Positions 1-10,289 are shown, counted from the first letter of the stretch. The stretch is 64,000 bases of DNA from Blattabacterium sp. (Blatta orientalis) str. Tarazona (GCF_000334405.1 NC_020195.1:496001-560000); one strand, 5' to 3'. Numbers and translations: made by a program. Notes: a model not told the origin generated them from the sequence alone.

Positions 1-1458
1 TTAAAAATAGAAAAAAAAACAGACTGGTTTTCCATGTACGTAAATACTATTACCTCGCAATATGATCCTCATACTAACTATTTTTCTCCTAAAGAAAAGG
101 AAAATTTTGATTTAAATATATCTGGAAAAACAGAAGGAATTGGAGCTGAATTGCAAGATCATAAAGGTTATGCGACCATTGTAAAACTTCTTGTTGGTGG
201 ACCAGCATGGAAAAGTAAAAAAATAGAAGTAGGAGATAAAATTATTAGAGTAGCAAAAGATATAAATTCAGAATCCAAAAATATTATTGGAATGTTATTG
301 GAAAATTCCATTCGTCTTATAAGAGGAAAAAAAGGAAGTAAAGTCAAATTAACAATTCAAAAAAAAGATGGTTCTATAAAAGAAGTCATCCTCATTCGGG
401 ATGTTATTGAAAAAAAAGAAATTTTTGCAAGAAGTGTCACAATATTGGATAATGAGAATAAGTATGGGTTGATACTATTACCAGAATTTTATTTTAATCC
501 TGAAAATAAAAACGGAAGAAATGCGGCTCAAGATATGAAAAAGATTATTCAAGAGCTAAAAAAGGAAAAAATAAAAGGTTTGATTATAGATATCAGAAAT
601 AATGGAGGAGGCTCATTAGAAACTGTTATAGAAATTGCTGGTTTCTTTTTGGGAAAAGTCCCTATAGTACAAGTAGGTCTTTCTTCTGGAAGAAAGAAAA
701 TACTAAAAAATAAAAATAATGAACTGCTTTGGAAAGGACCCCTTGTTATTTTAGTTAATGAACTATCAGCATCCGCTTCAGAAATTCTTGCTGCGTCTAT
801 AGCAGATTATAAAAGAGGAATTATTGTTGGGAGCTATCAAACATATGGAAAGGGGACCGTTCAAACCTTTTATCCCTTAAATAGATTTATTTTTTCTAAT
901 AAAAAAGAATTGGGAGCCTTAAAATTCACTATGAATAAATTTTATCGTGTCAATGGAAATTCTACTCAATTAAAGGGTGTCAATCCAGATATAGTTATTC
1001 CAAATAATATTTTTTTAGTTAGAGGTATGGAAAAAGATCAACCAAATTCTATGATGTGGGATCGGACTGATTCTATTTCTTACCAACTATGGAAAGGAAA
1101 AATAGATTTGGAAAAAATAAAGTTGAAAAGTATTAATCGTTTGAAAAAATATCAGGATATGATGACCATATATCAAACCATACAATTATTAGAAAAAAAT
1201 TTTTTGAATAAGAAATATATTCCTCTAAATTGGAAAGATTTTTGGGATGAAAATTTAAAAATGCAAAAAATAAATGCAAATTTTCAAGCCTTAAAGAATT
1301 ACTTGAATGTATATGAATTACGATCTTTTCCTCCTTCTTACCAAATTATCTCAAAATTTGACCAAGAATGGAAAAAAAATTTGTTGAAGGATTTTCATAT
1401 AGAAGAATGTGTAAATATTTTACGAGATTTTAATGAAAATCCATTATTGTCTGACTAA
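1..1458 (+). CDS. prc: Tail-specific (C-terminal processing) protease, S41 family, 5' end outside window
   Basis: The frame is open from base 1, so this is the 3' part of a gene that begins upstream. The ATG at 34 is internal: eleven codons before it (ending TDWFS) continue into the family signature DPHTNYFSP. Numbering from base 1, a PDZ domain lies at about residues 47-95 (GIGAEL then VGDKIIRV). The S41 Ser/Lys dyad is visible as SASASE at residues 256-261 and YGKGTVQ, with Lys at about 284. The family cuts periplasmic or envelope proteins at their C-termini. Members are usually near 700 residues, of which about 485 are seen here. The 3' end overlaps the end of the convergent gyrA by 29 bp. 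I am sure of the family and less sure of the substrate. Confidence 0.92.
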   Translation, partial: LKIEKKTDWFSMYVNTITSQYDPHTNYFSPKEKENFDLNISGKTEGIGAELQDHKGYATIVKLLVGGPAWKSKKIEVGDKIIRVAKDINSESKNIIGMLLENSIRLIRGKKGSKVKLTIQKKDGSIKEVILIRDVIEKKEIFARSVTILDNENKYGLILLPEFYFNPENKNGRNAAQDMKKIIQELKKEKIKGLIIDIRNNGGGSLETVIEIAGFFLGKVPIVQVGLSSGRKKILKNKNNELLWKGPLVILVNELSASASEILAASIADYKRGIIVGSYQTYGKGTVQTFYPLNRFIFSNKKELGALKFTMNKFYRVNGNSTQLKGVNPDIVIPNNIFLVRGMEKDQPNSMMWDRTDSISYQLWKGKIDLEKIKLKSINRLKKYQDMMTIYQTIQLLEKNFLNKKYIPLNWKDFWDENLKMQKINANFQALKNYLNVYELRSFPPSYQIISKFDQEWKKNLLKDFHIEECVNILRDFNENPLLSD

Positions 1459-3886
1459 CTTTTTCAACATCTGCGATTTCGTCTTTTTCTTTGAGGTTAA
1501 TTAACCTTACCCCTTGGGTATCTCTTCCCATCACTCGGATATCCGATACAGAAATACGAATAATTATTCCGGATTTTTTAATGATCATTAGATCATCTTG
1601 ATTCGTGACATGTTTTATAGAAATTAAACGACCTGTTTTTTGAGTGATATTTATTGTTTTGATTCCTTTTCCTCCACGATTGGTTATCCGATAATCTTTT
1701 AGATTAGTTCTTTTCCCAAATCCTTTTTCCGAAACAACTAATAAATATCCTTTTTCCTGTCCTTCTACACATATCATTCCAATTACAGTATCCTCTGAAA
1801 TGGATAAATTAATTCCTCTTACTCCAGAAGAATTTCTTCCAGTAACACGAACTTTTTTTTCTGAAAAACGAATTATTTTTCCACTTTTTACAGCAATAAA
1901 AACATGACTATTTCCCTTAGTTAAGATAGCTTCTAATAAAGAATCTCCTTTACGAATCACAATAGCATTAATTCCATCTTTTCTAGGGCGTGAATAGTTT
2001 TCTAAAGAAGTTTTTTTAATAATTCCTTTTTGAGTAACCATCATCACGTAATGATTTTGTACATATTTTTTATTTGTCAAATCTCCAGTTAATATGTAAG
2101 CATTTACTTTATCATCTGGTTGCAAGTGAATCATATTTTGGATTGCCCTGCCTTTAGATATTTTTGATCCCTCTGGAATTTCATAAACTCTTAACCAAAA
2201 ACATTTCCCTTTTTCTGTAAAAAAAAGCAAATATTGATGATTGGTAGCTATGAGAAGATGTTTGAAAAAATCAGACTCTCTAGCAGAAGCCCCCCGATTT
2301 CCTATCCCTCCCCTTCCTTGACGCTTGTATTCGGATAAAGAAGTTCTTTTAATATATCCTGCATGAGAAATAGTAAGAACTACCTGTTCATCTTCAATAA
2401 GATCTTCTATGTGCACTTCATTTCCCAAGTAATCTATTTGCGTTCTTCGTTTATCTTGATATTTATCTTGAATATCTAAAAGTTCTTTTTTGATAATTTG
2501 CATTCGTATAGAATGTTGTATTAACACATTTTTTAAGTATGCTATTTTTTTGACTAATTCTTCATATTCTTTTTTTATTTTCTTTAACTCTAAAGAAGTC
2601 AAATTTTGTAAACGCATATCTAAAATAGATCTAGATTGATTTTCAGATATCTTAAACATTTTGATGAGTCTATTACAAGCATCATGATGATCTTTGGATT
2701 CTTTGATTAATTCAATCATTTGATCTAAATGATCTAATATAGTTAGAAAACCTGTCAAAGTATGAACACGATCTTGACATTTTTTCAATTCGTACTTAGT
2801 CCGACGAATAATAACATCCTGTCGATGGTCCACAAAATGTTGGATAAGATCTTTAATATTTAGTTGAACAGGTTTTCCTTTAACTAAGGCAATGTTATTT
2901 ACATTAAAATAAGTTTGCAAAGAGGTATATTTGAATAAATTATTCAACAATATATGAGGATTCGTATTCTGTTTAAGCAGATATACTATACGTAACCCCT
3001 TTCTATCAGATTCATCCCGAATCTGATAAATCCCCTCCATTTTACCTTCTCTCATTAATTCTACAGTCCTAGTGATCATTTCGGCTTTATTTACTTGATA
3101 GGGAATTTCGTCCACAATAATACATTGTCTTCCCTGAATTTCTTCCAAATGAACTTTGGCACGTAAGACGATACGTCCTCTTCCAGTATAAAAAGCTTTC
3201 TTCACTCCCTCATATCCATAAATAATTCCACCCGTAGGAAAATCCGGAGCTTTAATAGATTCCATTATCTGTTCTATAGATATTTGATCGTTCTCAATAT
3301 AAGCGCAAATAGCTTTTATAGTTTCTTTTAAATTATGAGGAGGAATGTTGGTAGCCATCCCCACAGCAATTCCAGAAGATCCATTAATCAAAAGATTCGG
3401 AATTCTTGTAGGTAAAACTGTAGGTTCTTCTATAGAATCATCAAAATTTAGTTGCATATCCACTGTTTCTTTTTTGATGTCCAATAACATCTCTTCAGAC
3501 ATTTTTTTCATTCTCACTTCTGTATAACGCATTGCAGCAGGTGGATCTGCATCTAATGAACCAAAATTTCCTTGTCCATCTATCAATGGATAACGAAGAG
3601 TCCATTTTTGCGCCATACGAACCATTGTCTCATAAACAGAAATGTCTCCATGTGGATGATACTTTCCCAATACTTCTCCAACAATACGAGCCGATTTTTT
3701 ATAAGGATTATTAGAAAAAATTCCTAATTGGTACATTCCATATAATACTCTCCTATGTACAGGTTTTAACCCATCTCTAGCATCAGGAAGAGCTCTGGAT
3801 ACAATAACAGACATAGAGTAATCTATGTAAGATGATTTCATTTCATCTTCAATATTAATAGGAATTAATTTTTCTCCTTCATTCAT
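1430..3886 (-). CDS. gyrA: DNA gyrase subunit A
   Basis: This is the type II topoisomerase subunit that breaks and rejoins DNA, and with GyrB it introduces negative supercoils. The 818-residue protein has the expected length. The catalytic tyrosine is Tyr121 in [10 protein letters not shown]. The breakage-reunion domain fills about residues 1-490. A GyrA-box-like RQGRGGIG lies near residue 522, followed by the C-terminal beta-pinwheel repeats. The quinolone-region motif reads [10 protein letters not shown], so the position equivalent to E. coli Ser83 is Ile82 and Asp87 is Glu86. The start ATG at 3886 precedes [16 protein letters not shown], typical of Bacteroidetes GyrA. Its last 29 bp overlap the convergent protease gene. 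Confidence 0.98.
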   Translation of the reverse strand: MNEGEKLIPINIEDEMKSSYIDYSMSVIVSRALPDARDGLKPVHRRVLYGMYQLGIFSNNPYKKSARIVGEVLGKYHPHGDISVYETMVRMAQKWTLRYPLIDGQGNFGSLDADPPAAMRYTEVRMKKMSEEMLLDIKKETVDMQLNFDDSIEEPTVLPTRIPNLLINGSSGIAVGMATNIPPHNLKETIKAICAYIENDQISIEQIMESIKAPDFPTGGIIYGYEGVKKAFYTGRGRIVLRAKVHLEEIQGRQCIIVDEIPYQVNKAEMITRTVELMREGKMEGIYQIRDESDRKGLRIVYLLKQNTNPHILLNNLFKYTSLQTYFNVNNIALVKGKPVQLNIKDLIQHFVDHRQDVIIRRTKYELKKCQDRVHTLTGFLTILDHLDQMIELIKESKDHHDACNRLIKMFKISENQSRSILDMRLQNLTSLELKKIKKEYEELVKKIAYLKNVLIQHSIRMQIIKKELLDIQDKYQDKRRTQIDYLGNEVHIEDLIEDEQVVLTISHAGYIKRTSLSEYKRQGRGGIGNRGASARESDFFKHLLIATNHQYLLFFTEKGKCFWLRVYEIPEGSKISKGRAIQNMIHLQPDDKVNAYILTGDLTNKKYVQNHYVMMVTQKGIIKKTSLENYSRPRKDGINAIVIRKGDSLLEAILTKGNSHVFIAVKSGKIIRFSEKKVRVTGRNSSGVRGINLSISEDTVIGMICVEGQEKGYLLVVSEKGFGKRTNLKDYRITNRGGKGIKTINITQKTGRLISIKHVTNQDDLMIIKKSGIIIRISVSDIRVMGRDTQGVRLINLKEKDEIADVEKVSQTIMDFH

Positions 3887-3996
3887 TTTATAAACATTAT
3901 GGTATTTATCAGGATAAAGTACATATTTTTCTTAGATTTGTAAAAAACTTTCTTTGATTAAGGAATAAGGGACCTGACAATTATACGAACAAGTTC

Positions 3997-5001
3997 CTAT
4001 TTTTTTAATAAGGAAAATTGAATTTTATTTCTATCGTTTTTTTTATCATGCTCCATGATGGAAAATATTTTATTCATTTCTAAATCTGATATATTTTTTA
4101 TAGGATATAATTCAGAAAGAATGGATTTTATTTCTTGATAACTATTCATAGACAATCCATTTACTTTATATGATAACCATGATTCAGAGACCATTCCCAT
4201 AGCTATAGCTACACCATGTATAAGTTTTCCTTTTTTATAATTCATAAAATAGCTTTCCAAAGCATGACCAATAGTGTGTCCAAAATTCAGAATTTTTCTT
4301 AATCCTTTTTCTTTAGGGTCTTTCTCCACGATTTTATTTTTTATTAATATGGATTTATGGATTAAATCCCCCCATTGAGAATAAGATTTTCTATGATCAT
4401 CCATGGTAGAGGTTTTCATATCAATCCAAAATTTTTCATCTGCAATCAATCCATGTTTAAACATTTCAGCTTTTCCTGAAATAAATTCATTTTCAGGAAG
4501 AGTTTTTAAAAAATGAGGATCAATAATTAAAAATTCTGGAGAATAAAAAGAACCTATTTCATTTTTAATGGATTCTAAATTAACTCCTGTTTTATATCCT
4601 ATAGATGCATCAACCATTCCTAATAACGTGGTAGGGATATTAATAAAACGAACTCCTCTTTTAAATACAGATGCTACAAATCCACCTATATCTGTAATTA
4701 CTCCTCCTCCTAAATTAATAATTAAACTATTTCTATTAGCTTTAAAATTCTCTAGATTTTTCCATATTTGAATGCAGGTATAAATATTTTTTTCCTTTTC
4801 TCCTGGTTTAATTTGAATTATCTTAGATTTTTCTAAAAATTTTGCATGAGAAAGAAGGAAAGGAAGACAATAAATATTGGTAGAATGATCTACTAAAATA
4901 AATGTATTTCTTATGGATTCTACCTGATTAAGTAGATAATTTTCCAATATCATATAGCCTTCCTCATTAAAATAAAGAATTTTTCTCTTATCAGACAACA
5001 T
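3997..5001 (-). CDS. aroB: 3-dehydroquinate synthase, 3' end frameshifted
   Basis: This enzyme converts DAHP to 3-dehydroquinate, the second step of the shikimate pathway to aromatic amino acids. The NAD-binding GGGVITDIGG is near residue 97, followed by the family stretch FINIPTTLLGMVDASIG. The metal-site motif GHTIGHALE lies near residue 240. The frame stops early, after LLKK at 334 residues. If one A is added to the A7 run (plus-strand T7 at 4000-4006), the frame continues as KKIGTCSYNCQVPYSLIKE and ends at 3932, giving 356 residues, the usual AroB length and C-terminus. A small membrane-protein frame lies 25 bp upstream on the same strand. Confidence 0.93.
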   Translation of the reverse strand: MLSDKRKILYFNEEGYMILENYLLNQVESIRNTFILVDHSTNIYCLPFLLSHAKFLEKSKIIQIKPGEKEKNIYTCIQIWKNLENFKANRNSLIINLGGGVITDIGGFVASVFKRGVRFINIPTTLLGMVDASIGYKTGVNLESIKNEIGSFYSPEFLIIDPHFLKTLPENEFISGKAEMFKHGLIADEKFWIDMKTSTMDDHRKSYSQWGDLIHKSILIKNKIVEKDPKEKGLRKILNFGHTIGHALESYFMNYKKGKLIHGVAIAMGMVSESWLSYKVNGLSMNSYQEIKSILSELYPIKNISDLEMNKIFSIMEHDKKNDRNKIQFSLLKK

Positions 5002-5026
5002 ACGTGTGTTTTTTTATTTAACCAAA

Positions 5027-5146
5027 TTAATCAATAAAATAAAATATTTTGGATAACCAAAAAATTAAAAAGAGGAAAAAAACTATTATGAAAAATATAT
5101 TTGGTCCCCATCCTAAAATATTAATAAATTTGAACAAATACTCCAT
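5027..5146 (-). CDS. Possible small membrane protein of 39 residues
   Basis: This short frame starts with ATG at 5146 and stops 25 bp before aroB on the same strand, so the two could share a transcript. It reads MEYLFKFINILGWGPNIF and then a hydrophobic stretch with FIIVFF and FWLSKIF, which would form one membrane helix. The pattern of an aromatic N-terminus, a W-G-x-N-I turn and a single helix resembles small conserved Flavobacteria membrane proteins (DUF6341-like, from memory), but I cannot confirm homology. It looks more protein-like than the overlapping plus-strand frame at 5049-5249. No function is proposed. Confidence 0.45.
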   Translation of the reverse strand: MEYLFKFINILGWGPNIFFIIVFFLFLIFWLSKIFYFID

Positions 5147-5269
5147 AAAAATTCAATTGATATCTGTAAAAATAAATATTTTAGATCTATATTTTGAGAA
5201 TATTCCTAATAAAAAACGGAAATATTTAACTTTGTTTTTCTTGAAATAAAATCATATTCGTTATTGAAA

Positions 5270-5995
5270 ATGTCAGATATTTGGGATTTTTTTCAGCATT
5301 TTTTCAATCCTAGATGGATTTTTTTCTATTTTGAAAATACCGCTTTATTTATTCTTTTGGCAATTGTTTTTGCAGAGACTGGTTTTTTTATTGGTTTTTT
5401 TTTACCAGGAGATTCTTTATTATTTACTGCCGGAATTTTCGGAAAAGATTTATGCAAAAATTTTTATAATGTTCCATTTTTTGTAATTATTTTAATTGTA
5501 GCAGTAGTAGCTATTCTTGGAAATATGCAAGGGTATTGGTTGGGGTATAAATCCGGAAATTTATTATATAAAAAAAAAGATACCTTTCTTTTTAAGAAAA
5601 AACATCTTCTTATAGCCAAATTGTTTTATAATAAATATAAAACAACAGCACTTATTATAAGCCGTTTTCTTCCAATGCTTCGAACTTTTGCTCCCATTGT
5701 TGCCGGGGCAATTCGTGTTGATTTTAAAAAATTTATGATCTATAATATTATAGGAGCACTAGCTTGGACTTTTTCTATCATGTTAGCTGGACACTATCTA
5801 GACAAAAGGTTCCCAGAACTTAAAAACCACTTGGAATGGATTGTTTTACTCATTGTTTTAATGACCACATTCCCTGTCCTTCTGAAACTTCGAATAAGCA
5901 AAAAGAAAAAGTTCTCATCTAAATTTATAAATTCATTCGGAGAAGTCGGAAAGGGGATCCGGGGGAGGGGGAAGGGAAGCCCTGAAAGCCATTGA
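5270..5995 (+). CDS. DedA/SNARE-associated family membrane protein
   Basis: This is a polytopic inner-membrane protein of the DedA family, whose members are linked to lipid flipping and membrane integrity. The hallmark FxGxxxPGDSLLF is present as FFIGFFLPGDSLLFTAG near residues 40-57. The second conserved block is the segment around ISRFLPMLRTFAPIVAG, with the conserved arginines. I chose ATG 5270 over the upstream TTG at 5264. The last roughly 18 residues (SFGEVGKGIRGRGKGSPESH) come from an unusually G-rich stretch and are not typical of the family, so the tail may be a recent extension. A terminator hairpin overlaps the stop codon. Confidence 0.9.
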   Translation: MSDIWDFFQHFFNPRWIFFYFENTALFILLAIVFAETGFFIGFFLPGDSLLFTAGIFGKDLCKNFYNVPFFVIILIVAVVAILGNMQGYWLGYKSGNLLYKKKDTFLFKKKHLLIAKLFYNKYKTTALIISRFLPMLRTFAPIVAGAIRVDFKKFMIYNIIGALAWTFSIMLAGHYLDKRFPELKNHLEWIVLLIVLMTTFPVLLKLRISKKKKFSSKFINSFGEVGKGIRGRGKGSPESH

Positions 5996-6008
5996 ACATG
6001 GCTTTTTT
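5985..6008 (+). terminator. Rho-independent terminator of dedA
   Basis: A perfect 8-bp stem AAAGCCAT/ATGGCTTT (5985-5992 and 5998-6005) closes a 5-base loop and runs into a T tract (TTTTTT from 6003). The dedA stop TGA (5993-5995) lies in the loop. The hairpin sits between convergent dedA and tadA, inside a G/C-rich patch that stands out from the A+T-rich surroundings. Confidence 0.7.
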
Positions 6009-6059
6009 AGAGGGGAGATACAAAGGAAGGGTTCTATTTCCATTATCTCCCCCCCCCTC

Positions 6060-6500
6060 CTATATCCCCCTTTTTCTTTTGAAAAAGAAGAATTCCTGTA
6101 GAAGATTCTTACATTGATTTTTCATTATGCCAGATAAAAATTTTGTTTTAGGATGCAATTTAATTCCCGTATATAAAAAACCTCTTTTATAATTTAGCGT
6201 TCCACATACTACTCTTCCTATTTGAGAAAAAAACAAAGCTCCAGCACACATAATACAAGGTTCCATAGTCACATATAAAGTACATTCTTGTATATATTTC
6301 TTTCCTAGATAATCAGAAGCTAAGTTTATGACTAACATTTCTGCATGTGCAGTAATATCACTTAAAGTTTCAGTTAAATTATGTGCCCTAGCTATAATTA
6401 CATTTTCATATGTTATTGCAGCTCCTATAGGGACTTCATCTTTATGAAAAGCTATTAAAGCCTCTTCTAGGGCTATTTTCATAAAATAACGATCATTCAC
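6060..6500 (-). CDS. tadA: tRNA-specific adenosine deaminase
   Basis: This enzyme deaminates A34 to inosine in tRNA-Arg(ACG). The cytidine-deaminase-fold zinc site is complete: HAE at residues 52-54 and PCIMC at 81-85. The length of 146 residues fits the family. The gene starts with GTG at 6500, which overlaps the TGA stop of the upstream rplY as GTGA, so the two are translationally coupled. The C-terminus (EFFFFKRKRGI) runs to the edge of the G/C-rich patch that separates it from convergent dedA. Confidence 0.95.
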   Translation of the reverse strand: MNDRYFMKIALEEALIAFHKDEVPIGAAITYENVIIARAHNLTETLSDITAHAEMLVINLASDYLGKKYIQECTLYVTMEPCIMCAGALFFSQIGRVVCGTLNYKRGFLYTGIKLHPKTKFLSGIMKNQCKNLLQEFFFFKRKRGI

Positions 6501-7141
6501 TTGATTATTTTATTTCTTAATTTTTTTATCTTCTTTAGATTTAAGGTCTTTTTTTCGTCTTGAGAGCTTTTCACAACCTCATCAGTAGAAATAATAATAC
6601 GAGAAGTTTTTACTCTGGCTACCAGAGTATTTAAAGGATGTAAAATATTATATTCCTTTTTCAGTAGATCTTTTACCGTTATTCTATCTCCAATGTCTAA
6701 AGATTGAACATCCAATTTGATATATTTTGGAAAAGAAGAAGGAAAAGCTTTTACTTTTAATTTTCTAATCGGAGAATAATATTCTCCCCCTTTGGAAACT
6801 CCAATAGGTCTTCCAAAAGTTTTTATAGGAATTTCCAATATCATCGGTTTATAATCTTCTATTTTGCAAAAATCAGCATGCAAAATTTTTTCACTAATAG
6901 GATCAAATTGAATCTCTTTTTTAACTGCTTTGATATTTTTATCTTCTCCTTCTATTTGAATAGAAACCCCATAAAATTCTTGTGTATATACCAACTTTTT
7001 AAAAGTTTCTAAGGAAGTAGAAAATGGAATATTGATATCCTTTCCATATAAAATGCAAGGGACTTCTCCGGAAAGTCGAATGGTTTCAATAAACTTTTTC
7101 CCTATATTTCTTTTTTTTCCGGATATATTTACATATTGCAT
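6497..7141 (-). CDS. rplY: 50S ribosomal protein L25 (CTC-type)
   Basis: This is the large-subunit protein that binds 5S rRNA. At 214 residues it is the long CTC form, with an N-terminal L25 domain (about 1-92) and a C-terminal TL5/beta domain. The N-terminus MQYVNISGKKRNIGKK and the block EVPCILYGKDINIPF are characteristic. FDPISEKILHADF is the conserved end of the first domain. It sits 5 bp downstream of prs and overlaps tadA by 4 bp, so prs-rplY-tadA reads as one operon. The prs-rplY pair is a common order in many bacteria. Confidence 0.95.
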   Translation of the reverse strand: MQYVNISGKKRNIGKKFIETIRLSGEVPCILYGKDINIPFSTSLETFKKLVYTQEFYGVSIQIEGEDKNIKAVKKEIQFDPISEKILHADFCKIEDYKPMILEIPIKTFGRPIGVSKGGEYYSPIRKLKVKAFPSSFPKYIKLDVQSLDIGDRITVKDLLKKEYNILHPLNTLVARVKTSRIIISTDEVVKSSQDEKKTLNLKKIKKLRNKIIK

Positions 7142-7146
7142 AAAAA

Positions 7147-8100
7147 TTAAATTATAAATTTATTACTAATGGATTCATCATTATGGATCGATTGCATCAC
7201 TTCTGCAAAAAGAGGAGCGCAAGATAATACTTTTATTTTTTCATTATTTTTTTTGAGAGGAATGGTATCCGTAACAACTAATTCTTCAAGAGAGGATTTT
7301 ATGATTCTTTCATATGAATTTCCTGACAAAACGGGATGAGTAGCTATAGCACGTACACTTTTAGCTCCTTGTTTTTTAATTAGACTAGCTGCTTCTGTTA
7401 AAGTTCCTGCTGTATCTACCATATCATCTAGGAGAATGATATTTTTTTCTTTGACATTTCCAATAAGATTCATAAATTCTATTTCATTTGCCTTCTTTCT
7501 TTCTTTATAGCAGATCACCACATCTGTTCCTAAATATCCTGCATAGCTTCTAGCTCTTTTTGCTCCTCCCATATCTGGAGAAGCTATGGTTAGTTGATCC
7601 AGTTTCAATTTTTTTATATAATCAATAAATATTCTAGATGCATATAAATGATCTACAGGAATATCAAAAAAACCCTGAATCTGATCTGCATGTAAATCCA
7701 TGGTCATTACTCTATTAGCTCCTGATGCTACCATTAAATTAGCTATAAGTTTTGCGGCAATAGGAGTCCTTGGTTTATCCTTATGATCTTGTCTCCCCCA
7801 TCCAAAGTATGGAATAACAAGTGTAATGTTATGAGCGGATGCCCTTCGTGCTGCATCACACATTAAAAGTAATTCCATCAAATTATCCACTGGAGGAAAA
7901 GTTGATCCAATCAAAAATACTCGTGATCCACGAACAGACTGTTCAAAAAAAGGGGAATATTCTCCATCACTAAATTCCAAAAAACGGACTTTTCCTAAAA
8001 AATTTCCATAATGATAAGCTATATTCTCTGATAATTTTAATCCACTTCTTGTAGAAAAAAGAGTACCTTTTGATTCATATATTATGTTTTTTTTATGCAA
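7147..8100 (-). CDS. prs: Ribose-phosphate pyrophosphokinase (PRPP synthetase)
   Basis: This enzyme makes PRPP from ribose 5-phosphate and ATP for purine, pyrimidine, histidine, tryptophan and NAD synthesis. The protein shows [10 protein letters not shown], the catalytic block [15 protein letters not shown], and the PRPP loop [16 protein letters not shown] near residue 225. The open frame begins with TTG at 8100 ([14 protein letters not shown]). A better-looking ATG at 8078 reads MNQKVLFF and joins the rest ([11 protein letters not shown]) only if one T is added to the T6 run (plus-strand A6 at 8055-8060). The 5' end is therefore uncertain. The gene is divergent from thyA, with almost no spacer. 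Confidence 0.95.
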   Translation of the reverse strand: MHKKNIIYESKGTLFSTRSGLKLSENIAYHYGNFLGKVRFLEFSDGEYSPFFEQSVRGSRVFLIGSTFPPVDNLMELLLMCDAARRASAHNITLVIPYFGWGRQDHKDKPRTPIAAKLIANLMVASGANRVMTMDLHADQIQGFFDIPVDHLYASRIFIDYIKKLKLDQLTIASPDMGGAKRARSYAGYLGTDVVICYKERKKANEIEFMNLIGNVKEKNIILLDDMVDTAGTLTEAASLIKKQGAKSVRAIATHPVLSGNSYERIIKSSLEELVVTDTIPLKKNNEKIKVLSCAPLFAEVMQSIHNDESISNKFII

Positions 8101-8125
8101 AAATACTCAAGAAATAACTTTAGTT

Positions 8126-8923
8126 ATGGAACAATATTTGGATCTCTTAAAAAATGTTTTAAAAAATGGAATAAAAAAAATGGATCGTACTGGGATAGGA
8201 ACAAAAAGTTTATTTGGATATCAAATGAGATTTGATTTAAAAAAAGGATTTCCTCTTTTAACTACCAAGAAATTAAGCATCCGTTCTATTATTTATGAGT
8301 TATTATGGTTTTTGAAAGGATATACAAATATCCAGTATCTAAAAGAAAATAAAGTATCTATATGGAATGAATGGGCTAATGAAAACGGAGATCTAGGTCC
8401 AATATATGGATTACAATGGCGTAAATGGCCTGCTTATGATGGTCATTTTATTGATCAAATCACTAATCTTATAAAAGAAATAAAATCAAATCCTCATTCA
8501 CGACGTTTGATTGTTTCTTCTTGGAATGTAGGAATGATTCAAGAAATGAGATTACCTCCCTGCCATTTACTTTTTCAATTTTATGTTTCCGAAAAAAAAC
8601 AATTGTCTTTACAATTATATCAAAGAAGTGCAGATATTTTTCTTGGATTACCTTTTAATATTGCTTCTTATGCTTTATTACTTACTATGGTAGCTAAAAC
8701 ACTCAATTTTATAGCCAAAGAACTCATTCATACTATAGGGGATGCTCATATATATAATAACCATACAGAACAAGTGAAACTTCAAATACAACGTTCCCCT
8801 AAACCCTTACCAAAAATTCTTTTAAATCCCTCTGTAAAAAATGTATTTGATTTTTCTTTCGAAGATTTTAAATTAATCAATTACAATCCTCATCCCCATA
8901 TAAAAGGAGACATAGCTGTTTAA
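8126..8923 (+). CDS. thyA: Thymidylate synthase
   Basis: This enzyme methylates dUMP to dTMP using methylene-tetrahydrofolate. I chose the ATG at 8126 ([15 protein letters not shown]), which gives 265 residues against 264 in E. coli. It places the catalytic cysteine at residue 146 in [12 protein letters not shown], exactly as in E. coli. The substrate motifs [17 protein letters not shown] and HIYNNH are intact. The open frame extends 14 codons further upstream (to 8084), but that part would overlap prs and has no family match. The 3' end is convergent with thrC after about 20 bp. Confidence 0.97.
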   Translation: MEQYLDLLKNVLKNGIKKMDRTGIGTKSLFGYQMRFDLKKGFPLLTTKKLSIRSIIYELLWFLKGYTNIQYLKENKVSIWNEWANENGDLGPIYGLQWRKWPAYDGHFIDQITNLIKEIKSNPHSRRLIVSSWNVGMIQEMRLPPCHLLFQFYVSEKKQLSLQLYQRSADIFLGLPFNIASYALLLTMVAKTLNFIAKELIHTIGDAHIYNNHTEQVKLQIQRSPKPLPKILLNPSVKNVFDFSFEDFKLINYNPHPHIKGDIAV

Positions 8924-8944
8924 TTTATAACTTTATAATTAGTC

Positions 8945-10255
8945 CTATCTATTAATTAACCAATTTTGAAACATATCGTAATTGTTGGACATCGATATTT
9001 TTTTTTCACTTTTTTCTGAATTCAAAAGAACTTCTAATTTTTTAGGAATAAGAATTTCTTCTCGCAAAGAATATGGCATATGATCTAAAAATTTAATAGG
9101 ATGAGCTGTTTCTAAAAAAACAGCTGTAGCTAAAGGATCTTTAATCTCTTGTAGGTATTGTATAAGTCCTAAATAACCAATAGCTCCATGGGGATCTAGC
9201 ATATATTTATGTTCTTTCCATACCATTTCTATAATGGCTAAAGTTTCTTCATCTGTAAATTGATAAGAGGACAATTTTTTTCGTAATTGCACTATGCTTT
9301 CTTTATATAAATGCCATATCCGAGAAAAATTACTCGGATGGGATATGTCCATGGCATTTGATATCGTTTTTTTTACTGGAAGAGGATGATATTTTTCCGT
9401 TTTTAAAAATCTAGGAATGGTGTCATTAATATTTGTGGATGCTATAAAATACTTAATAGGCAATCCCATTTTTTCAGCCATCATTCCCGCACAAATATTC
9501 CCAAAATTTCCACTTGGAACTGAAAAAATCAATTTTCTATTTTCTTCTATTATTTTTCTATAAGCTAAAAAATAATAAAACATTTGAGGAAGCCATCTTG
9601 CTATGTTAATAGAATTAGCAGAAGTTAGTAGATATTTATCTCGTATTTTATTGTCTAAGAAAGCTTTTTTAACCATGGATTGGCAATCATCAAAATTTCC
9701 CTTTATTTCTATAGCTAGAATATTCCCCCCTAAACAAGTCATTTGCTTTTCCTGCAATAAGCTTACCCCTTTATAGGGATATAATATGATAACCTCTATT
9801 CCAGAAACATTATGAAATCCTTTGGCAACCGCCCCTCCAGTATCTCCAGAAGTGGCTACTAAAACAGTAACTAATTTCCCTATTTTTTTGTAAAAATGAC
9901 TTAAACATCCGGCCATAAATTTAGCCCCTACGTCTTTAAAGGCTAAAGTCGGCCCATGAAAAAGCTCTAACGCGTATATATTGTCGTGAATTCTTTGTAA
10001 TGGAAAAGGGAAATTCAAAGTTTTCTGAATAATACGTAAGATAGATTCTTCAGAAATAGATTTTCCTATATATGGTTGAATAACCTCCATAGCAATAGTG
10101 TATATATCATATTTTTGGAGATTTTCCAGGAACTTACGTTTTAGAATAGGAATATATTCCGGAAAATATAGCCCTCCATCTATTGCTAAACCTCTTAAAA
10201 CTGCCTTATCAAAAGAAACTAGTTTTTTATGATCTTCTAAACTGTAATATAACAT
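8945..10255 (-). CDS. thrC: Threonine synthase
   Basis: This PLP enzyme converts O-phosphohomoserine to threonine. The Schiff-base lysine is Lys107 in HGPTLAFKDVGAKFM, the same number as in E. coli. The phosphate-binding ATSGDTGGAVAKGF follows near residue 140. The length of 436 residues is normal for the family. It is the last gene of thrA-thrB-thrC and lies 34 bp downstream of thrB. It ends convergently with thyA. Confidence 0.97.
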   Translation of the reverse strand: MLYYSLEDHKKLVSFDKAVLRGLAIDGGLYFPEYIPILKRKFLENLQKYDIYTIAMEVIQPYIGKSISEESILRIIQKTLNFPFPLQRIHDNIYALELFHGPTLAFKDVGAKFMAGCLSHFYKKIGKLVTVLVATSGDTGGAVAKGFHNVSGIEVIILYPYKGVSLLQEKQMTCLGGNILAIEIKGNFDDCQSMVKKAFLDNKIRDKYLLTSANSINIARWLPQMFYYFLAYRKIIEENRKLIFSVPSGNFGNICAGMMAEKMGLPIKYFIASTNINDTIPRFLKTEKYHPLPVKKTISNAMDISHPSNFSRIWHLYKESIVQLRKKLSSYQFTDEETLAIIEMVWKEHKYMLDPHGAIGYLGLIQYLQEIKDPLATAVFLETAHPIKFLDHMPYSLREEILIPKKLEVLLNSEKSEKKISMSNNYDMFQNWLINR

Positions 10256-10289
10256 AAAAGAAAAATTTTTTTTTGAACGGATTGGATTC

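Noticed and set aside
5049..5249. 66-codon plus-strand frame between aroB and dedA
   Set aside because: It starts with TTG, has no recognisable family or hydrophobic pattern, and lies opposite a more protein-like minus-strand frame.
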